DNA from: Acidovorax sp. 1608163
GTDB lineage: Bacteria; Pseudomonadota; Gammaproteobacteria; Burkholderiales; Burkholderiaceae_C
DNA length: 64,000 nucleotides
Direction: 5' to 3'
Assembly (NCBI RefSeq): GCF_003669015.1
Contig: NZ_CP033069.1
Location: 2,118,501 to 2,182,500, forward strand
A program made the position numbers and the translations under genes. The notes beneath the pieces are model-generated. The model saw nothing but the letters and a program-made list of their open reading frames with translations, was not told the DNA's origin and made no database searches. Positions 42,992-51,920 of the stretch are shown here, piece after piece. Every line of letters begins with the position of its first letter. Position 1 is the first letter of the stretch.

Positions 42992-44014
42992 ATGAACTTT
43001 CGCCGCGACTTTATCAAGTTTCCATTTGCCGCAGCCTTTGCAGGCGCTTTGGCCCTGACGGCACTGCCGTCGTTTGCGCAGTCTGTGACGCTGCTCAATG
43101 TGTCGTACGACCCCACGCGGGAGTTGTATGTGGAGTTCAACCAGGCGTTCGCCAAATACTGGAAGGCCAAGACCGGCCAGGACGTGACCATCAAGCAAAG
43201 CCACGGCGGCTCGGGCAAGCAAGCGCGCTCCATCATCGACGGGCTGGACGCCGACGTGGCCACCCTGGCGCTGGCGGGCGACACCGATGCGCTGCACACC
43301 AACGGCGGCTGGATCACCAAAGACTGGCAAAAGCGCCTGCCGCACAACAGCTCGCCTTACACCTCCACCATCGTGCTGGTGGTGCGCCAGGGCAACCCCA
43401 AGGGCATCAAGGATTGGGATGACCTCGTCAAGCCCGGGATCAGCGTGATCACGCCCAACCCCAAGACCTCGGGCGGCGCCCGCTGGAACTACCTGGCCGC
43501 GTGGGAGTTTGCCAAGCGCAAGTACGGCGGCGACGCCAAGGCCAAAGATTTTGTGGCCAAGCTGTATGGCAATGTGCCTGTGCTCGACACCGGCGCACGC
43601 GGCTCCACCATCACGTTTGCCCAGCGCAACCAGGGCGACGTGCTGGTGGCCTGGGAGAACGAGGCCTACCTGCTCGAAAAAGAATTCGGCACCAAGTTCG
43701 ACGTGATCGCGCCCTCCATCTCCATCCTGGCCGAGCCCGCCGTGACGGTGGTGGACAAGAACGTGGACAAGAAGGGCACGCGTGCCGTGGCCGAGGAATA
43801 CCTCAAGTTCCTCTACACCGAAGAGGGCCAGGACATTGCAGGCAAAAACTTCTACCGCCCCGCCATTTCCGACAAGGCCAAGGCCAAGTACGCCAAGCAG
43901 TTCCCCAAGCTGAACCTGTTCACCATCGACGACGCCTTCGGCGGCTGGACCAAGGCGGCCAAGGACCACTTTGCCGACGGCGCCAGCTTCGACCTGATCT
44001 ACACCAAGAAGTAA
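42992..44014 (+). CDS. sbp: Sulfate-binding protein of the sulfate/thiosulfate ABC transporter
   Basis: 340 residues. Signal peptide about 1-29 (FAG...PSFA-QS). Periplasmic sulfate-binder blocks: [66 protein letters not shown], then [41 protein letters not shown] and [27 protein letters not shown]. The permease and ATPase genes (cysT, cysW, cysA) are not in the window. Confidence 0.95.
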   Translation: MNFRRDFIKFPFAAAFAGALALTALPSFAQSVTLLNVSYDPTRELYVEFNQAFAKYWKAKTGQDVTIKQSHGGSGKQARSIIDGLDADVATLALAGDTDALHTNGGWITKDWQKRLPHNSSPYTSTIVLVVRQGNPKGIKDWDDLVKPGISVITPNPKTSGGARWNYLAAWEFAKRKYGGDAKAKDFVAKLYGNVPVLDTGARGSTITFAQRNQGDVLVAWENEAYLLEKEFGTKFDVIAPSISILAEPAVTVVDKNVDKKGTRAVAEEYLKFLYTEEGQDIAGKNFYRPAISDKAKAKYAKQFPKLNLFTIDDAFGGWTKAAKDHFADGASFDLIYTKK

Positions 44015-44151
44015 CCGGCCCGTACTCCGCGCCCAGCCCTCCGTGCACCACGGGCCCCGGCCATGCCAGGGCTTTGGATGGACCCGCCTGCCAAGCCGTG
44101 CAGTGCGGGCAGGGCGGAGCACAGCCTGAACGCATCCTTTGAAGAAAATCA

Positions 44152-44193
44152 GGCTCTAGCGCTTATCTATCAAGCGCTGGCAGCTATCAAAAC
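44152..44193 (+). repeat. Repeat family A, copy 7
   Basis: GGCTCTAGCGCTTATCTATC then AAGCGCTGGCAGCTATCAAA, nearly consensus, just upstream of ssuE. Confidence 0.8.
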
Positions 44194-44210
44194 AGTAGTG
44201 AAGGAAAGAT

Positions 44211-44801
44211 ATGTCCGCCTTGTTGATTGCCGGCAGCCCTTCAGAGCGCTCCCGCTCTGCCGCCTTGCTGGATGCCGTGTCGCAGCGCCTGCACGCCCGA
44301 GGTGCCTTGGTGGACCGAATCCACATCCGCGACCTCTCGCCCCAGGCCCTGTTGCTGGCCGACTTTGGCCACCCCACCGTGGTGGCTGCGGCCGACCAGG
44401 TGGCCCAGGCCCGCGTGCTGGTGGTGGCCACCCCGGTCTACAAGGCCGCCTACAGTGGCGTGCTCAAGGTGTTTTTGGACCTGCTGCCGCAAACCGCGCT
44501 CAAGGGCAAAACCGTGCTGCCCCTGGCCACAGGTGGCAGCCCGCACCACATGCTGGCGCTGGACTACGCCCTGCGGCCCGTGCTGCAGTCGCTGGGTGCC
44601 AAGCACATCCTGCCCGGCATCTACGCCACCGATTCGCAAGTGGCCGTGACGCCCGAGGGCGGCTACGACGTGCACAGCGACATCGCTGCGCGGCTGGACG
44701 ATGCGGTGAATCTGCTGATCACCGAAACCCTCAAGCCCACACCCGCCCAGGCCGGACGCTTCGAGCCCGTCCACTTCTCGCAGGTGCGATGTAGCGTGTA
44801 A
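44211..44801 (+). CDS. ssuE: NAD(P)H-dependent FMN reductase for sulfonate desulfonation
   Basis: 196 residues, flavodoxin-like fold. Opening MSALLIAGSPSERSRSAALLD, then ARVLVVATPVYKAAYSGVLKVFLDLLPQTALKGKTVLPLATGGSPHHMLALDYALRPVL, the SsuE signature. Supplies FMNH2 to SsuD. First gene of the ssu operon; start ATG 44211 follows GGAAAG. Confidence 0.95.
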   Translation: MSALLIAGSPSERSRSAALLDAVSQRLHARGALVDRIHIRDLSPQALLLADFGHPTVVAAADQVAQARVLVVATPVYKAAYSGVLKVFLDLLPQTALKGKTVLPLATGGSPHHMLALDYALRPVLQSLGAKHILPGIYATDSQVAVTPEGGYDVHSDIAARLDDAVNLLITETLKPTPAQAGRFEPVHFSQVRCSV

Positions 44802-44990
44802 CGCAGCCACCAGGCCAGCGGTGGGGGCGCAGAAGCCTCCACCCTGGGCCTGATTCTTCTCCCCTTGATTTGTTGACATGCCCAGGTTGCAGGGCAGGGG
44901 GCACTGTTGCCCGCTGCACGGCGATAGCGGATCGCTGATTTCCGATAGCACCACCGCCTGGGCGACTGAACCACCCCAAAAGAGCATCCC

Positions 44991-45962
44991 ATGACACACC
45001 GTTTTTCATCTTCACGCCGCCAAGTGCTGGCGACCAGCATTGCTACCGGCTTGGCCGCTGCAGGTCTGGCCACCCCGGCCTTGGCCCAGTCGTCCGCAGC
45101 CCCCGTGCTGCGGGTGGGCCACCAAAAAGGCTGGCTCTCGCTCATCAAGGCCCGTGGCACGCTCGAAAAGCGCCTGGCCCCGCTGGGCGCCAAGGTGACC
45201 TGGACCGAGTTCAACGCCGGCCCTGTACAGCTCGAAGCGCTCAACGTCGGCTCCATCGACTTTGGTGACGTGGGCGAAGCACCCCCCATCTTTGCCCAGG
45301 CCGCTGGCGCGCCGCTGGTGTACGCGGGCTCCTCGGTGCCCCGTCCGGCGGTAGAGGCCGTGGTGGTGCCCAAGGACTCGGCCATCCGCACCGTGGCCGA
45401 CCTCAAGGGCAAGCGCGTGGCCTACAACAAGGGCTCCAATGTGCATTACTTTTTGGTCAAGCTGCTGGAAAAGCACGGGCTGAAGTACGCCGACGTGCAA
45501 TCCGTCTTCCTGGCGCCGCCCGATGCCCGTGCTGCCTTTGAAAAAGGCGCGGTAGACGCCTGGGTGATCTGGGACCCCTTCCTCGCCTCGGCCGAGAAAA
45601 CGCTGGGCGCCCGCATCCTGGCCAACGCCCAGGGCGTGGTCAATAACCGTGCGTACTACTTCACCTCGCGCGACTTTGCCACCCGCCACCCCGAGGTGCT
45701 GCGCATTGCCGTGGACGAGGTCAACACCATCGAGACCTGGATCTCCAAGAACAAGGCCGAGGCCGCCGCCGAGCTGGCGCAAGTGCTGGGGCTGGACCGC
45801 TCCATCACCGAGCTGTTTGTGGGCCGCGTGGGCTATGGCACCACCGTGGTCACCCGCGACATCCTGGCCGAGCAGCAAGCCATTGCCGACACCTTCTTTG
45901 ACCTGAAGCTGATCCCCAAAAAGCTGAACCTGCTGCACGCCGCCCCTGTGGACCTGAAGTAA
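44991..45962 (+). CDS. ssuA: Aliphatic sulfonate ABC transporter substrate-binding protein
   Basis: 323 residues. Signal peptide with a twin-arginine-like start (SSSRRQVLATSIATGLAAAGLATPALA). Mature part: LRVGHQKGWLSLIKARGTLEKRL, VTWTEFNAGPVQLEALNVGSIDFGDVGEAPPIFAQAAG, DLKGKRVAYNKGSNVHYFLVKLLEKHGL, GAVDAWVIWDPFLASAEK. Periplasmic; binds alkanesulfonates. It lies 189 bases after ssuE. Confidence 0.95.
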   Translation: MTHRFSSSRRQVLATSIATGLAAAGLATPALAQSSAAPVLRVGHQKGWLSLIKARGTLEKRLAPLGAKVTWTEFNAGPVQLEALNVGSIDFGDVGEAPPIFAQAAGAPLVYAGSSVPRPAVEAVVVPKDSAIRTVADLKGKRVAYNKGSNVHYFLVKLLEKHGLKYADVQSVFLAPPDARAAFEKGAVDAWVIWDPFLASAEKTLGARILANAQGVVNNRAYYFTSRDFATRHPEVLRIAVDEVNTIETWISKNKAEAAAELAQVLGLDRSITELFVGRVGYGTTVVTRDILAEQQAIADTFFDLKLIPKKLNLLHAAPVDLK

Positions 45963-46010
45963 TCCAGGCACCGCTGTAGCCCTATTGATGCACTGACCGA
46001 GGAGCCCACC

Positions 46011-46163
46011 ATGCCCACCCGTACGCCTGCACCCATGCCATTTCCTCTGCACCAGCGCCTGCAGCAGATGCTGTGCGTCACGGCCCAGGCCTGGGGGCTG
46101 AGTGTCAGGCCTTGCAACGGCGCGGGGCGTGCACCGACCTTCGGTTTTGCGATCTCGTACTGA
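46011..46163 (+). CDS. Small ORF in the ssu operon
   Basis: 50 codons, from ATG 46011 preceded by GAGGAGCCCACC, a strong ribosome site. Protein starts MPTRTPAPMPFPLHQRLQQML and ends APTFGFAISY, with two Cys (MLCV, RPCN) and no membrane segment. It sits between ssuA and ssuD in a 279-base gap. No known family recognised. It could be a real small protein or a remnant or leader; strand and ribosome site favour translation. Confidence 0.45.
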   Translation: MPTRTPAPMPFPLHQRLQQMLCVTAQAWGLSVRPCNGAGRAPTFGFAISY

Positions 46164-46241
46164 CCCCCAAAAAAACAGGCACCTGGCCCCAAGGCCGGGG
46201 CCCCAAAACACTCTCAGCCCCCCAGCACACAGGTGACCTCC

Positions 46242-47405
46242 ATGCAGATTTTCTGGTTCATCCCCACCCACGGCGACAGCCGCTACCTGGGCACCGCCAA
46301 GGGCGGCCGCCAGCTCAGCCACGACTACCTCAAGCAAGTGGCCGTCGCGGCAGACAGCCTGGGCTACGAAGGCGTGCTCATCCCCACCGGACGTTCGTGC
46401 GAAGACCCGTGGGTCATTGCATCGACCCTGCTGCCCGTCACGCGCAACCTCAAGTTCTTGGTGGCGGTGCGCCCCGGCCTGCATCAGCCCGCGCTGGCCG
46501 CCCGCATGGCCGCCACGTTCGACCGCCTCTCGGGCGGGCGCCTGCTCATCAACCTGGTCACCGGCGGCGACCAGACCGAGCTGGAGGGCGACGGCGTGTT
46601 TCTCGACCACGCCGAGCGCTACGAGCAGTCGGCAGAGTTCATCCGCATCTGGCGCGAAATTCTGGCCCGCAGCCACGCTGGCGAAACCTACGACTACGAG
46701 GGCAAGCACCTGAGCGTGAAGGGCGCCAAGTTGCTGTTCCCGCCGCTGCAAAAGCCCCACCCTCCGGTGTACTTCGGCGGCTCGTCTGCCGCAGCGCACG
46801 ACCTGGCGGCCGAGCAGGTCGAGACCTACCTCACCTGGGGAGAGCCACCGGCCGAAGTGGCCAAGAAAGTGGCCGATGTGCGCGAGCGTGCCGCCAAGCT
46901 GGGCCGCACGGTGCAATTCGGCATCCGCCTGCACGTCATCGTGCGTGAGACGGAGGAGCAAGCCTGGGCTGCGGCAGAAGAACTCATCAGCCATGTGGAC
47001 GACGACACCGTGGTGCGCGCCCAGGCCGTGTTTGCCCGCATGGATTCTGAAGGCCAGCGCCGCATGGCCGCGCTGCACGCCGGTGGCGCCAAGCGCAGCC
47101 GCAAAGACCTGGAGATCAGCCCCAACCTGTGGGCCGGTGTGGGCCTGGTGCGCGGCGGCGCGGGCACGGCCCTGGTGGGCAGCCCTGAAACCGTGGCCGC
47201 CCGCATCCAGGAATACGCCGACCTGGGGCTGGACACCTTTGTGCTCTCGGGCTACCCACACCTCGAAGAAGCCTACCGCTTTGCCGAGCTGGTGTTTCCG
47301 CTTCTGCCCGTCAAGGTGCAGGAAAAGCTCACCGGTGGCAACCCGCTGGGCCCCTTTGGCGAAACCGTGGGCAACCAGTACGTGCCCAAGGCGTCGCAAA
47401 GCTGA
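46242..47405 (+). CDS. ssuD: FMNH2-dependent alkanesulfonate monooxygenase
   Basis: 387 residues from ATG 46242 ([17 protein letters not shown]); a GTG nine bases earlier is an alternative. Luciferase-like TIM barrel. Blocks: [91 protein letters not shown], with the catalytic His and Cys regions; [28 protein letters not shown]. Splits C1-C14 sulfonates into aldehyde and sulfite using O2 and FMNH2. Confidence 0.96.
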   Translation: MQIFWFIPTHGDSRYLGTAKGGRQLSHDYLKQVAVAADSLGYEGVLIPTGRSCEDPWVIASTLLPVTRNLKFLVAVRPGLHQPALAARMAATFDRLSGGRLLINLVTGGDQTELEGDGVFLDHAERYEQSAEFIRIWREILARSHAGETYDYEGKHLSVKGAKLLFPPLQKPHPPVYFGGSSAAAHDLAAEQVETYLTWGEPPAEVAKKVADVRERAAKLGRTVQFGIRLHVIVRETEEQAWAAAEELISHVDDDTVVRAQAVFARMDSEGQRRMAALHAGGAKRSRKDLEISPNLWAGVGLVRGGAGTALVGSPETVAARIQEYADLGLDTFVLSGYPHLEEAYRFAELVFPLLPVKVQEKLTGGNPLGPFGETVGNQYVPKASQS

Positions 47406-47436
47406 GCTGGCGGCACGGCGAAACAGGACATTCACC

Positions 47437-47799
47437 ATGGTCGTCCACTCCATCAACCACGTGCAGCTGCCCTTTCCTTCGGGGGCCGAGGGGCAGATTC
47501 GCAACTTCTACAACAGCCTGCTGGGCCTGCCTGAAGTGCGCCTGCAAGCGGGCAATGCGCTGCGCTTTGTGGCAGGCACCCAGCGCATTGACTTGGTGCC
47601 CACCGAGCAGTGGCAGCCCGCGCCTGCGGTGTCGCACCTGGCCTTTGAGGTGCAAGACCTGCCCGCGCTGCGCGGCCGCCTGCTGCAGGCCCAACTGCCG
47701 CTGGTAGAGAACCGCGCGCTGCCTGGCTACCTGCGCTTTTACGTCAAAGACCCAGCGGGCAACCAGCTGGAGTTTCTGGAACCCGATCACACACCGTGA
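47437..47799 (+). CDS. VOC-family (glyoxalase-like) protein inside the ssu operon
   Basis: 120 residues from ATG 47437 (MVVHSINHVQLPFPSGAEGQIRNFY). Two beta-alpha-beta-beta-beta units: first NHVQLP and LGLPEVRL, second SHLAFEVQDLPALRGRL and YLRFYVKDPAGNQLEFLEP. Putative metal ligands are His8, His67 or so, and the final Glu. It overlaps ssuC by four bases (GTGA), so it is co-translated. VOC proteins are not part of the usual ssuEADCB set; a role with aldehyde products or a dioxygenase or lyase activity is only speculation. Confidence 0.85.
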   Translation: MVVHSINHVQLPFPSGAEGQIRNFYNSLLGLPEVRLQAGNALRFVAGTQRIDLVPTEQWQPAPAVSHLAFEVQDLPALRGRLLQAQLPLVENRALPGYLRFYVKDPAGNQLEFLEPDHTP

Positions 47800-48695
47800 G
47801 CCATCGCATGACCCAAATTCAAAACGTTCGCGAGCTGCAGGTCGCCCCTGCAGGTTCTGCCGCTACTGTCTCCGACACCCCTGACGAGTCCGGCAGCCCG
47901 GTGCTGCCATCGCAACTGGCCCTGTTTGCCCGCAACGTGGGCCAACGCCTGCTGCCCTGGGCCGTGCCCGTGGGCCTCATCGTGCTGTGGCAAATTGCCT
48001 CGTCGCTGGGCTGGCTCTCTACCCGCGTGCTGCCTGCGCCGCTGGATGTGATCAAGGCCGCGTGGGCCCTGGCCGCCTCGGGCGAGCTGTGGACGCACGT
48101 CAAGGTCAGCGCGGGCCGTGCCCTGGCGGGGCTGGCCATTGGCGGCGGGCTGGGCCTGGTGTTGGGCCTGCTCACTGGCTCGGTGCGGTTTTTTGAGACG
48201 CTGCTGGACTCCACCATCCAGATGGTGCGCAACATCCCCGCGCTGGCACTTATCCCACTCGTCATCCTGTGGTTTGGCATTGACGAGTCGGCCAAGCTGT
48301 TCCTCATCAGCGTGTCGGTGTTCTTCCCGATCTACCTCAACACCTTCCACGGCATCCGCAATGTAGACCCTGGCCTCATCGAAATGGGCCGCACCTACGG
48401 CCTGAGCCGCTGGCAGCTCTACCAGCAGATCATCCTGCCCGGGGCGCTGTCCAGCATCCTGGTGGGGCTGCGCTTTTCGCTGGGGCTGATGTGGGTGATC
48501 CTCATCGTGGCCGAAACCATCTCGGCCCAGGCGGGCATTGGCTACCTGACCATGAACGCCCGTGAGTTCCTGCAGACCGACATCGTGCTCGTGGGCATCC
48601 TGCTCTACGCCTTGCTGGGCAAGCTGGCCGACGTGTTTGCCAAGATGCTGGAAAGCTACTGGCTGCGCTGGCACCCCGGCTACCAGGCCGCGTGA
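47796..48695 (+). CDS. ssuC: Aliphatic sulfonate ABC transporter permease
   Basis: 299 residues from GTG 47796, overlapping the VOC stop; ATG 47808 is possible too. About six membrane segments after an N-terminal 40-residue cytosolic leader. Permease motif with the EAA-loop: EMGRTYGLSRWQLYQQIILPGALSSILVGLRFSLGLMWVILIVAE. Inner membrane; partners SsuA and SsuB. Confidence 0.95.
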   Translation: MSHRMTQIQNVRELQVAPAGSAATVSDTPDESGSPVLPSQLALFARNVGQRLLPWAVPVGLIVLWQIASSLGWLSTRVLPAPLDVIKAAWALAASGELWTHVKVSAGRALAGLAIGGGLGLVLGLLTGSVRFFETLLDSTIQMVRNIPALALIPLVILWFGIDESAKLFLISVSVFFPIYLNTFHGIRNVDPGLIEMGRTYGLSRWQLYQQIILPGALSSILVGLRFSLGLMWVILIVAETISAQAGIGYLTMNAREFLQTDIVLVGILLYALLGKLADVFAKMLESYWLRWHPGYQAA

Positions 48696-48712
48696 TGCAG
48701 GAGGACATGGAC

Positions 48713-49726
48713 ATGACCCGACTGCACACCACTGCTGCCATTGCTACCCGCCGCCAGGCCCTGCGCACGTTGGCTGTGCTGAGCGCTGCCACCGGCTGGA
48801 CTACATGGGCCCAGGCCCAGGGCAGCGCCGCCAAGCCCCAGGTGCTGCGCCTGGGCTATCAAAAGTCGTCCACCCTGGCCGTGGTGCTCAAGACCCGTGG
48901 CACGCTGGAGCAATTGCTGGCGCCCCTGCAAGTCAAGGTGAGCTGGCACGAGTTCACCAGCGGCCTGCCGCTGCTCGAAGCCCTGAACCTGGGCAACGTG
49001 GACGTGAGCGCCGATGTGGCCGACACCGTGCCCGTGTTTGCCCAGGCGGCAGGCGCGCAGCTCACGTTTGTGGCGCAAGAGGCCCCATCGCCCTCGGCCC
49101 AGGCCATCGTGGTGCGGGCGGATTCGCCCATCAAAACCGTGGCCGACCTCAAGGGCAAGAAGGTGGGCTTTGCCAAGGCCGCAGGCGCGCATTACCTGCT
49201 GATTGCCGCGCTGGACAAAGCGGGCCTCGCGTTCAAGGACATCGAGCCCGCCTACCTCACTCCCGCCGATGGCCGCGCCGCTTTTGAGCGCGGTGCCATC
49301 GACGCCTGGGTGGTGTGGGACCCGTTCCTGGCCGCCGTGCAGCGCCAATCGGCCGTGCGGGTGATTGCGGACGGCCGTGGGCAGGGGCAGGGCGACATCG
49401 CTTCGTACCAGCGCTACTACCTCGCCTCCACCCCGTTTGCCCAGGCGCGGCCCGATGTGCTGCAGGTGCTGTTTGCCGAGCTGAAAAAAGCCGGACAGTG
49501 GGTCAAGCAAAGCCCGCAAGACGCGGCTGCCTTGCTCGCCCCGGTGTGGGGGCTGGACGCCGCCACGGTGGAGCAGGCCAACAGCCGCCGCAGCTACGAC
49601 GTGCGCGCCGTGCAGCCCGGCCTGCTGGCCGAGCAGCAGCGCATTGCCGATGCCTTCTTGTCCGAAAAACTCCTGCCACGGCGCGTGAACGCGCTGGACG
49701 TGGCCCTTTTCAAACCCGGAGCCTGA
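48713..49726 (+). CDS. Second sulfonate/nitrate/taurine-type substrate-binding protein
   Basis: 337 residues from ATG 48713, eight bases behind AGGAGG; earlier in-frame starts overlap the ssuC stop. Signal peptide about 1-37 ([24 protein letters not shown]). SsuA-like body: [70 protein letters not shown] and [24 protein letters not shown]. Clearly a paralogue of the ssuA product at 44991 with a changed ligand region (SADVADTVP against DFGDVGEAPP), suggesting different sulfonates for one permease. Confidence 0.92.
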   Translation: MTRLHTTAAIATRRQALRTLAVLSAATGWTTWAQAQGSAAKPQVLRLGYQKSSTLAVVLKTRGTLEQLLAPLQVKVSWHEFTSGLPLLEALNLGNVDVSADVADTVPVFAQAAGAQLTFVAQEAPSPSAQAIVVRADSPIKTVADLKGKKVGFAKAAGAHYLLIAALDKAGLAFKDIEPAYLTPADGRAAFERGAIDAWVVWDPFLAAVQRQSAVRVIADGRGQGQGDIASYQRYYLASTPFAQARPDVLQVLFAELKKAGQWVKQSPQDAAALLAPVWGLDAATVEQANSRRSYDVRAVQPGLLAEQQRIADAFLSEKLLPRRVNALDVALFKPGA

Positions 49727-49730
49727 TGCC

Positions 49731-50552
49731 ATGACTGAACCCCTTTCTTCCGCAAAGCCCGCAGGCACCGGCGTGCGCCTGGAAGTGCGCGGCGTGGACA
49801 AGCGCTACGGCGCGCGCAGCGTGCTCAAAAAGGCCGACCTGGTGATCGAACCCGGCGAGTTTGTCGCCATCGTGGGCCGCAGCGGCTGCGGCAAAAGCAC
49901 GCTGCTGCGCTTGGTGGCGGGGCTGGAATCCGTCTCGGGCGGAGCCATCCGCATCGACGGCGAGGGCGTGAGCGGCCTGAGCGACAGCACCCGCATCATG
50001 TTCCAGGACTCGCGCTTGCTGCCCTGGAAGCGCGTGGCCGACAACGTGGCCCTGGGCCTGCCGCCCGCACAGCGCGGCGCAGCCGCCGACGTGCTGGCCC
50101 GCGTGGGCCTGGGCGACCGGCTGGGCGAATGGCCAGCGCGCCTGTCCGGCGGCCAGCGCCAGCGCGTGGCCCTGGCCCGCGCCTTGGTCCACAACCCGCG
50201 CCTGCTGTTGCTGGATGAACCCCTGGGCGCGCTCGATGCGCTCACCCGCATCGAAATGCACCGCCTGATCGAAGGCCTGTGGCGCAGCAGCGGCTTTACC
50301 GCGCTGCTCGTCACCCACGACGTGCAAGAAGCCGTGGCCCTGGCCGACCGCGTGATCCTGATCGAGGACGGCCAAATTGCGCTGGACCAACGCATTGACT
50401 TGCCACGCCCACGATCCCACGGCGACGCCGCTTTTGCCGCACTGGAAAAACGCATCCTCGACCGCGTGCTGCAAAAGCCCGACCCCGAGTCCGCTGCAGG
50501 CGGTGCGAGCTGGCCCGGTGTGCCCGCCCACGGCCTGCGCTGGGCCATCTGA
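49731..50552 (+). CDS. ssuB: Aliphatic sulfonate ABC transporter ATP-binding protein
   Basis: 273 residues. Walker [15 protein letters not shown] (about 48-60), Q-loop [13 protein letters not shown], signature [15 protein letters not shown] (about 138), Walker [14 protein letters not shown]-loop [17 protein letters not shown]-terminal [25 protein letters not shown] is typical of SsuB. Cytosolic motor for SsuC. Confidence 0.96.
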   Translation: MTEPLSSAKPAGTGVRLEVRGVDKRYGARSVLKKADLVIEPGEFVAIVGRSGCGKSTLLRLVAGLESVSGGAIRIDGEGVSGLSDSTRIMFQDSRLLPWKRVADNVALGLPPAQRGAAADVLARVGLGDRLGEWPARLSGGQRQRVALARALVHNPRLLLLDEPLGALDALTRIEMHRLIEGLWRSSGFTALLVTHDVQEAVALADRVILIEDGQIALDQRIDLPRPRSHGDAAFAALEKRILDRVLQKPDPESAAGGASWPGVPAHGLRWAI

Positions 50553-50622
50553 TCCGTTTTCGTTATCCGCTTCCTTTTTATCAACGTCAGCCTTTTACCA
50601 ACGGACTTTCAAGGAGAACCCC

Positions 50623-50838
50623 ATGTCCATTCAAGCCATCAACGTACGCAACCAGTTCAAGGGCAAAGTGCGCGAAATCATCCGTGGCGATGTCGTCTCT
50701 GAGGTCGATGTCGAAACCCCTTGGGGCATCGTCACCTCCGTCATCACCACCCGTTCGGTGGACGACCTGGGCCTGGTCGTCGGCTCCGACGTCGTCGCGC
50801 TGGTCAAGTCCACCGAGGTGTCCATCGCCAAGCTGTGA
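50623..50838 (+). CDS. ssuF: Mop/TOBE-domain molybdopterin-binding protein
   Basis: 71 residues: MSIQAINVRNQFKGKVREII, then EVDVETPWGIVTSVITTRSVDDLGLVVGSDVVALVKSTEVSIAKL, a single Mop (molbindin) domain. Ribosome site AAGGAG six bases before ATG. A same-size gene, ssuF, ends the Pseudomonas ssu operon and is needed for growth on sulfonates there. The molecular role is not explained, since SsuD has no molybdenum. Confidence 0.88.
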   Translation: MSIQAINVRNQFKGKVREIIRGDVVSEVDVETPWGIVTSVITTRSVDDLGLVVGSDVVALVKSTEVSIAKL

Positions 50839-50864
50839 GTTGATTTTTATGGGGTCGGCACGGA

Positions 50865-50960
50865 ACCTGCTTGAACCGTTCACTGAGCGCAGTCGAAGCG
50901 CCGCGCAAGGTTTCGACAAGCTCAACCCGAACGGATATTTCAAGTTCAAAGAGGCCTGCT
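50865..50960. repeat. Composite repeat B/C (partner of 22972-23075)
   Basis: GTCGAAGCGCCGCGCAAGG, TTTCGACAAGCTCAACCCG, GAACGGATATTTCAAG, TTCAAAGAGGCCTGCT: near identical to the end of the element at 22972-23075, in the same orientation. Just after ssuF. Confidence 0.75.
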
Positions 50961-50973
50961 GCATAATTAAATT

Positions 50974-51014
50974 GGCGTCTAGCGCTTTATATATAAGCGC
51001 GAGGTGCTATTGAA
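50974..51014 (+). repeat. Repeat family A, copy 8
   Basis: GCGTCTAGCGCTTTATATAT then AAGCGCGAGGTGCTATTGAA. Intergenic, between ssuF and the terminator. Confidence 0.7.
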
Positions 51015-51066
51015 AGCGTAGCATTTTTGCTTCCGTTCAAAGCAGCACCTGCCGCGCGCTGCACCC

Positions 51067-51097
51067 CTCAGGCCCTTGCACAGGGCCTGAGTTTTTT
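51067..51097 (+). terminator. Rho-independent terminator of the ssu operon
   Basis: CTCAGGCCCT-TGCAC-AGGGCCTGAG followed by TTTTTT: a perfect 10-bp stem, five-base loop and T6. It is the strongest terminator in the window, 229 bases after ssuF, past two repeats. Confidence 0.9.
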
Positions 51098-51170
51098 GGT
51101 GCTGACCAGGCAAAGTGCGGGCACGGGGCACCCGGCCAGGGGGCGCTTGCCAGTGCGCCGGATAAAACGT

Positions 51171-51184
51171 ATGATATGTGTCAT
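51171..51184. promoter_or_regulatory. Candidate TetR operator, site 1
   Basis: ATGATATGTGTCAT (ATGA-N6-TCAT) overlaps the TetR translation start; followed by GCGAAAT. The same ATGAT...TGTCATGCGAAAT string recurs at 51818-51838 before the oxidoreductase. Confidence 0.6.
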
Positions 51185-51782
51185 GCGAAATAGACAGCCC
51201 AATGCCCGAGCCGCTGCCAAAGAGGCCACCCACGAACGCATCGTGTCGGTGGCTGCGCGGGCGATCCGCCGCCAGGGCTATCACGGCACGGGGGTGGCAG
51301 ACATCATGAAGGAGGCGGGCCTGACGCACGGCGCCTTCTATGCGCACTTTGAGTCCCGCGAAGCCATGTTGACCGAAGCTGCGGCCCAGGCGTGTGCGGA
51401 ATCTGCGGCGCTCGTTGCAAACGTCGTGGCGGGCGAGTCCTCTCAGCGGGCGCTGGTGACCATGCTCAACGCCTACCTCTCCAAACAGCATGTCGAGGGC
51501 GTCGAAACGGGCTGCCCCCTGGCCGCACTGGGTTCTGAGACCGTGCGCCAGACCCCCGAGGTGCGCCGTGTCGCGACCCGGCACATCAAGGAAATGGTCG
51601 ACCTGATTGCCCGCCAGTCGCCGCAGTGGGGCCAGCCTGAAGCCCATGAGGGCGCACTGGTCACCATTGCCACCATGGTGGGCGCCCTGGTGCTGGCCCG
51701 TGCTGTGGATGAGCCCGCCTTGTCAGACAGCCTGCGCGAGGCCGCCATCAAGCACCTGACGCCCCCCGGCGCGCCGGGCTGA
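51183..51782 (+). CDS. TetR-family regulator
   Basis: 199 residues from ATG 51183 (MRNRQPNARAAAKEATHERI); an ATG at 51171 would add four. HTH at about 18-62: RIVSVAARAIRRQGYHGTGVADIMKEAGLTHGAFYAHFESREAMLTEA. The C-terminal ligand domain has ETGCPLAALGSETVRQTPEVRR, the pattern of the TetR_C_33-like AcrR group next to oxidoreductase genes. It likely represses the downstream quinone oxidoreductase/SDR pair and itself. Confidence 0.88.
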   Translation: MRNRQPNARAAAKEATHERIVSVAARAIRRQGYHGTGVADIMKEAGLTHGAFYAHFESREAMLTEAAAQACAESAALVANVVAGESSQRALVTMLNAYLSKQHVEGVETGCPLAALGSETVRQTPEVRRVATRHIKEMVDLIARQSPQWGQPEAHEGALVTIATMVGALVLARAVDEPALSDSLREAAIKHLTPPGAPG

Positions 51783-51817
51783 TTCTGTCAGCCGCGCGCT
51801 TTTTTTTGCATTTTTAT

Positions 51818-51838
51818 ATGATGATTGTCATGCGAAAT
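51818..51838. promoter_or_regulatory. Candidate TetR operator, site 2
   Basis: ATGATGATTGTCATGCGAAA plus T: 18 of 21 bases identical to site 1, with the same ATGA-N6-TCAT frame. 82 bases before the oxidoreductase start. Confidence 0.6.
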
Positions 51839-51920
51839 TTGAGGCAAACGGTGTGGCCTGCACCTTGAAGCCCGCTTGGCACGCTCAACCACGTTGGCCC
51901 CGCTGCAATAAGGAAACCCC

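Noticed and set aside
45012..47504. An 830-codon reverse frame over ssuA and ssuD
   Set aside because: Antisense artefact of high-GC codon use; the forward genes are unmistakable.
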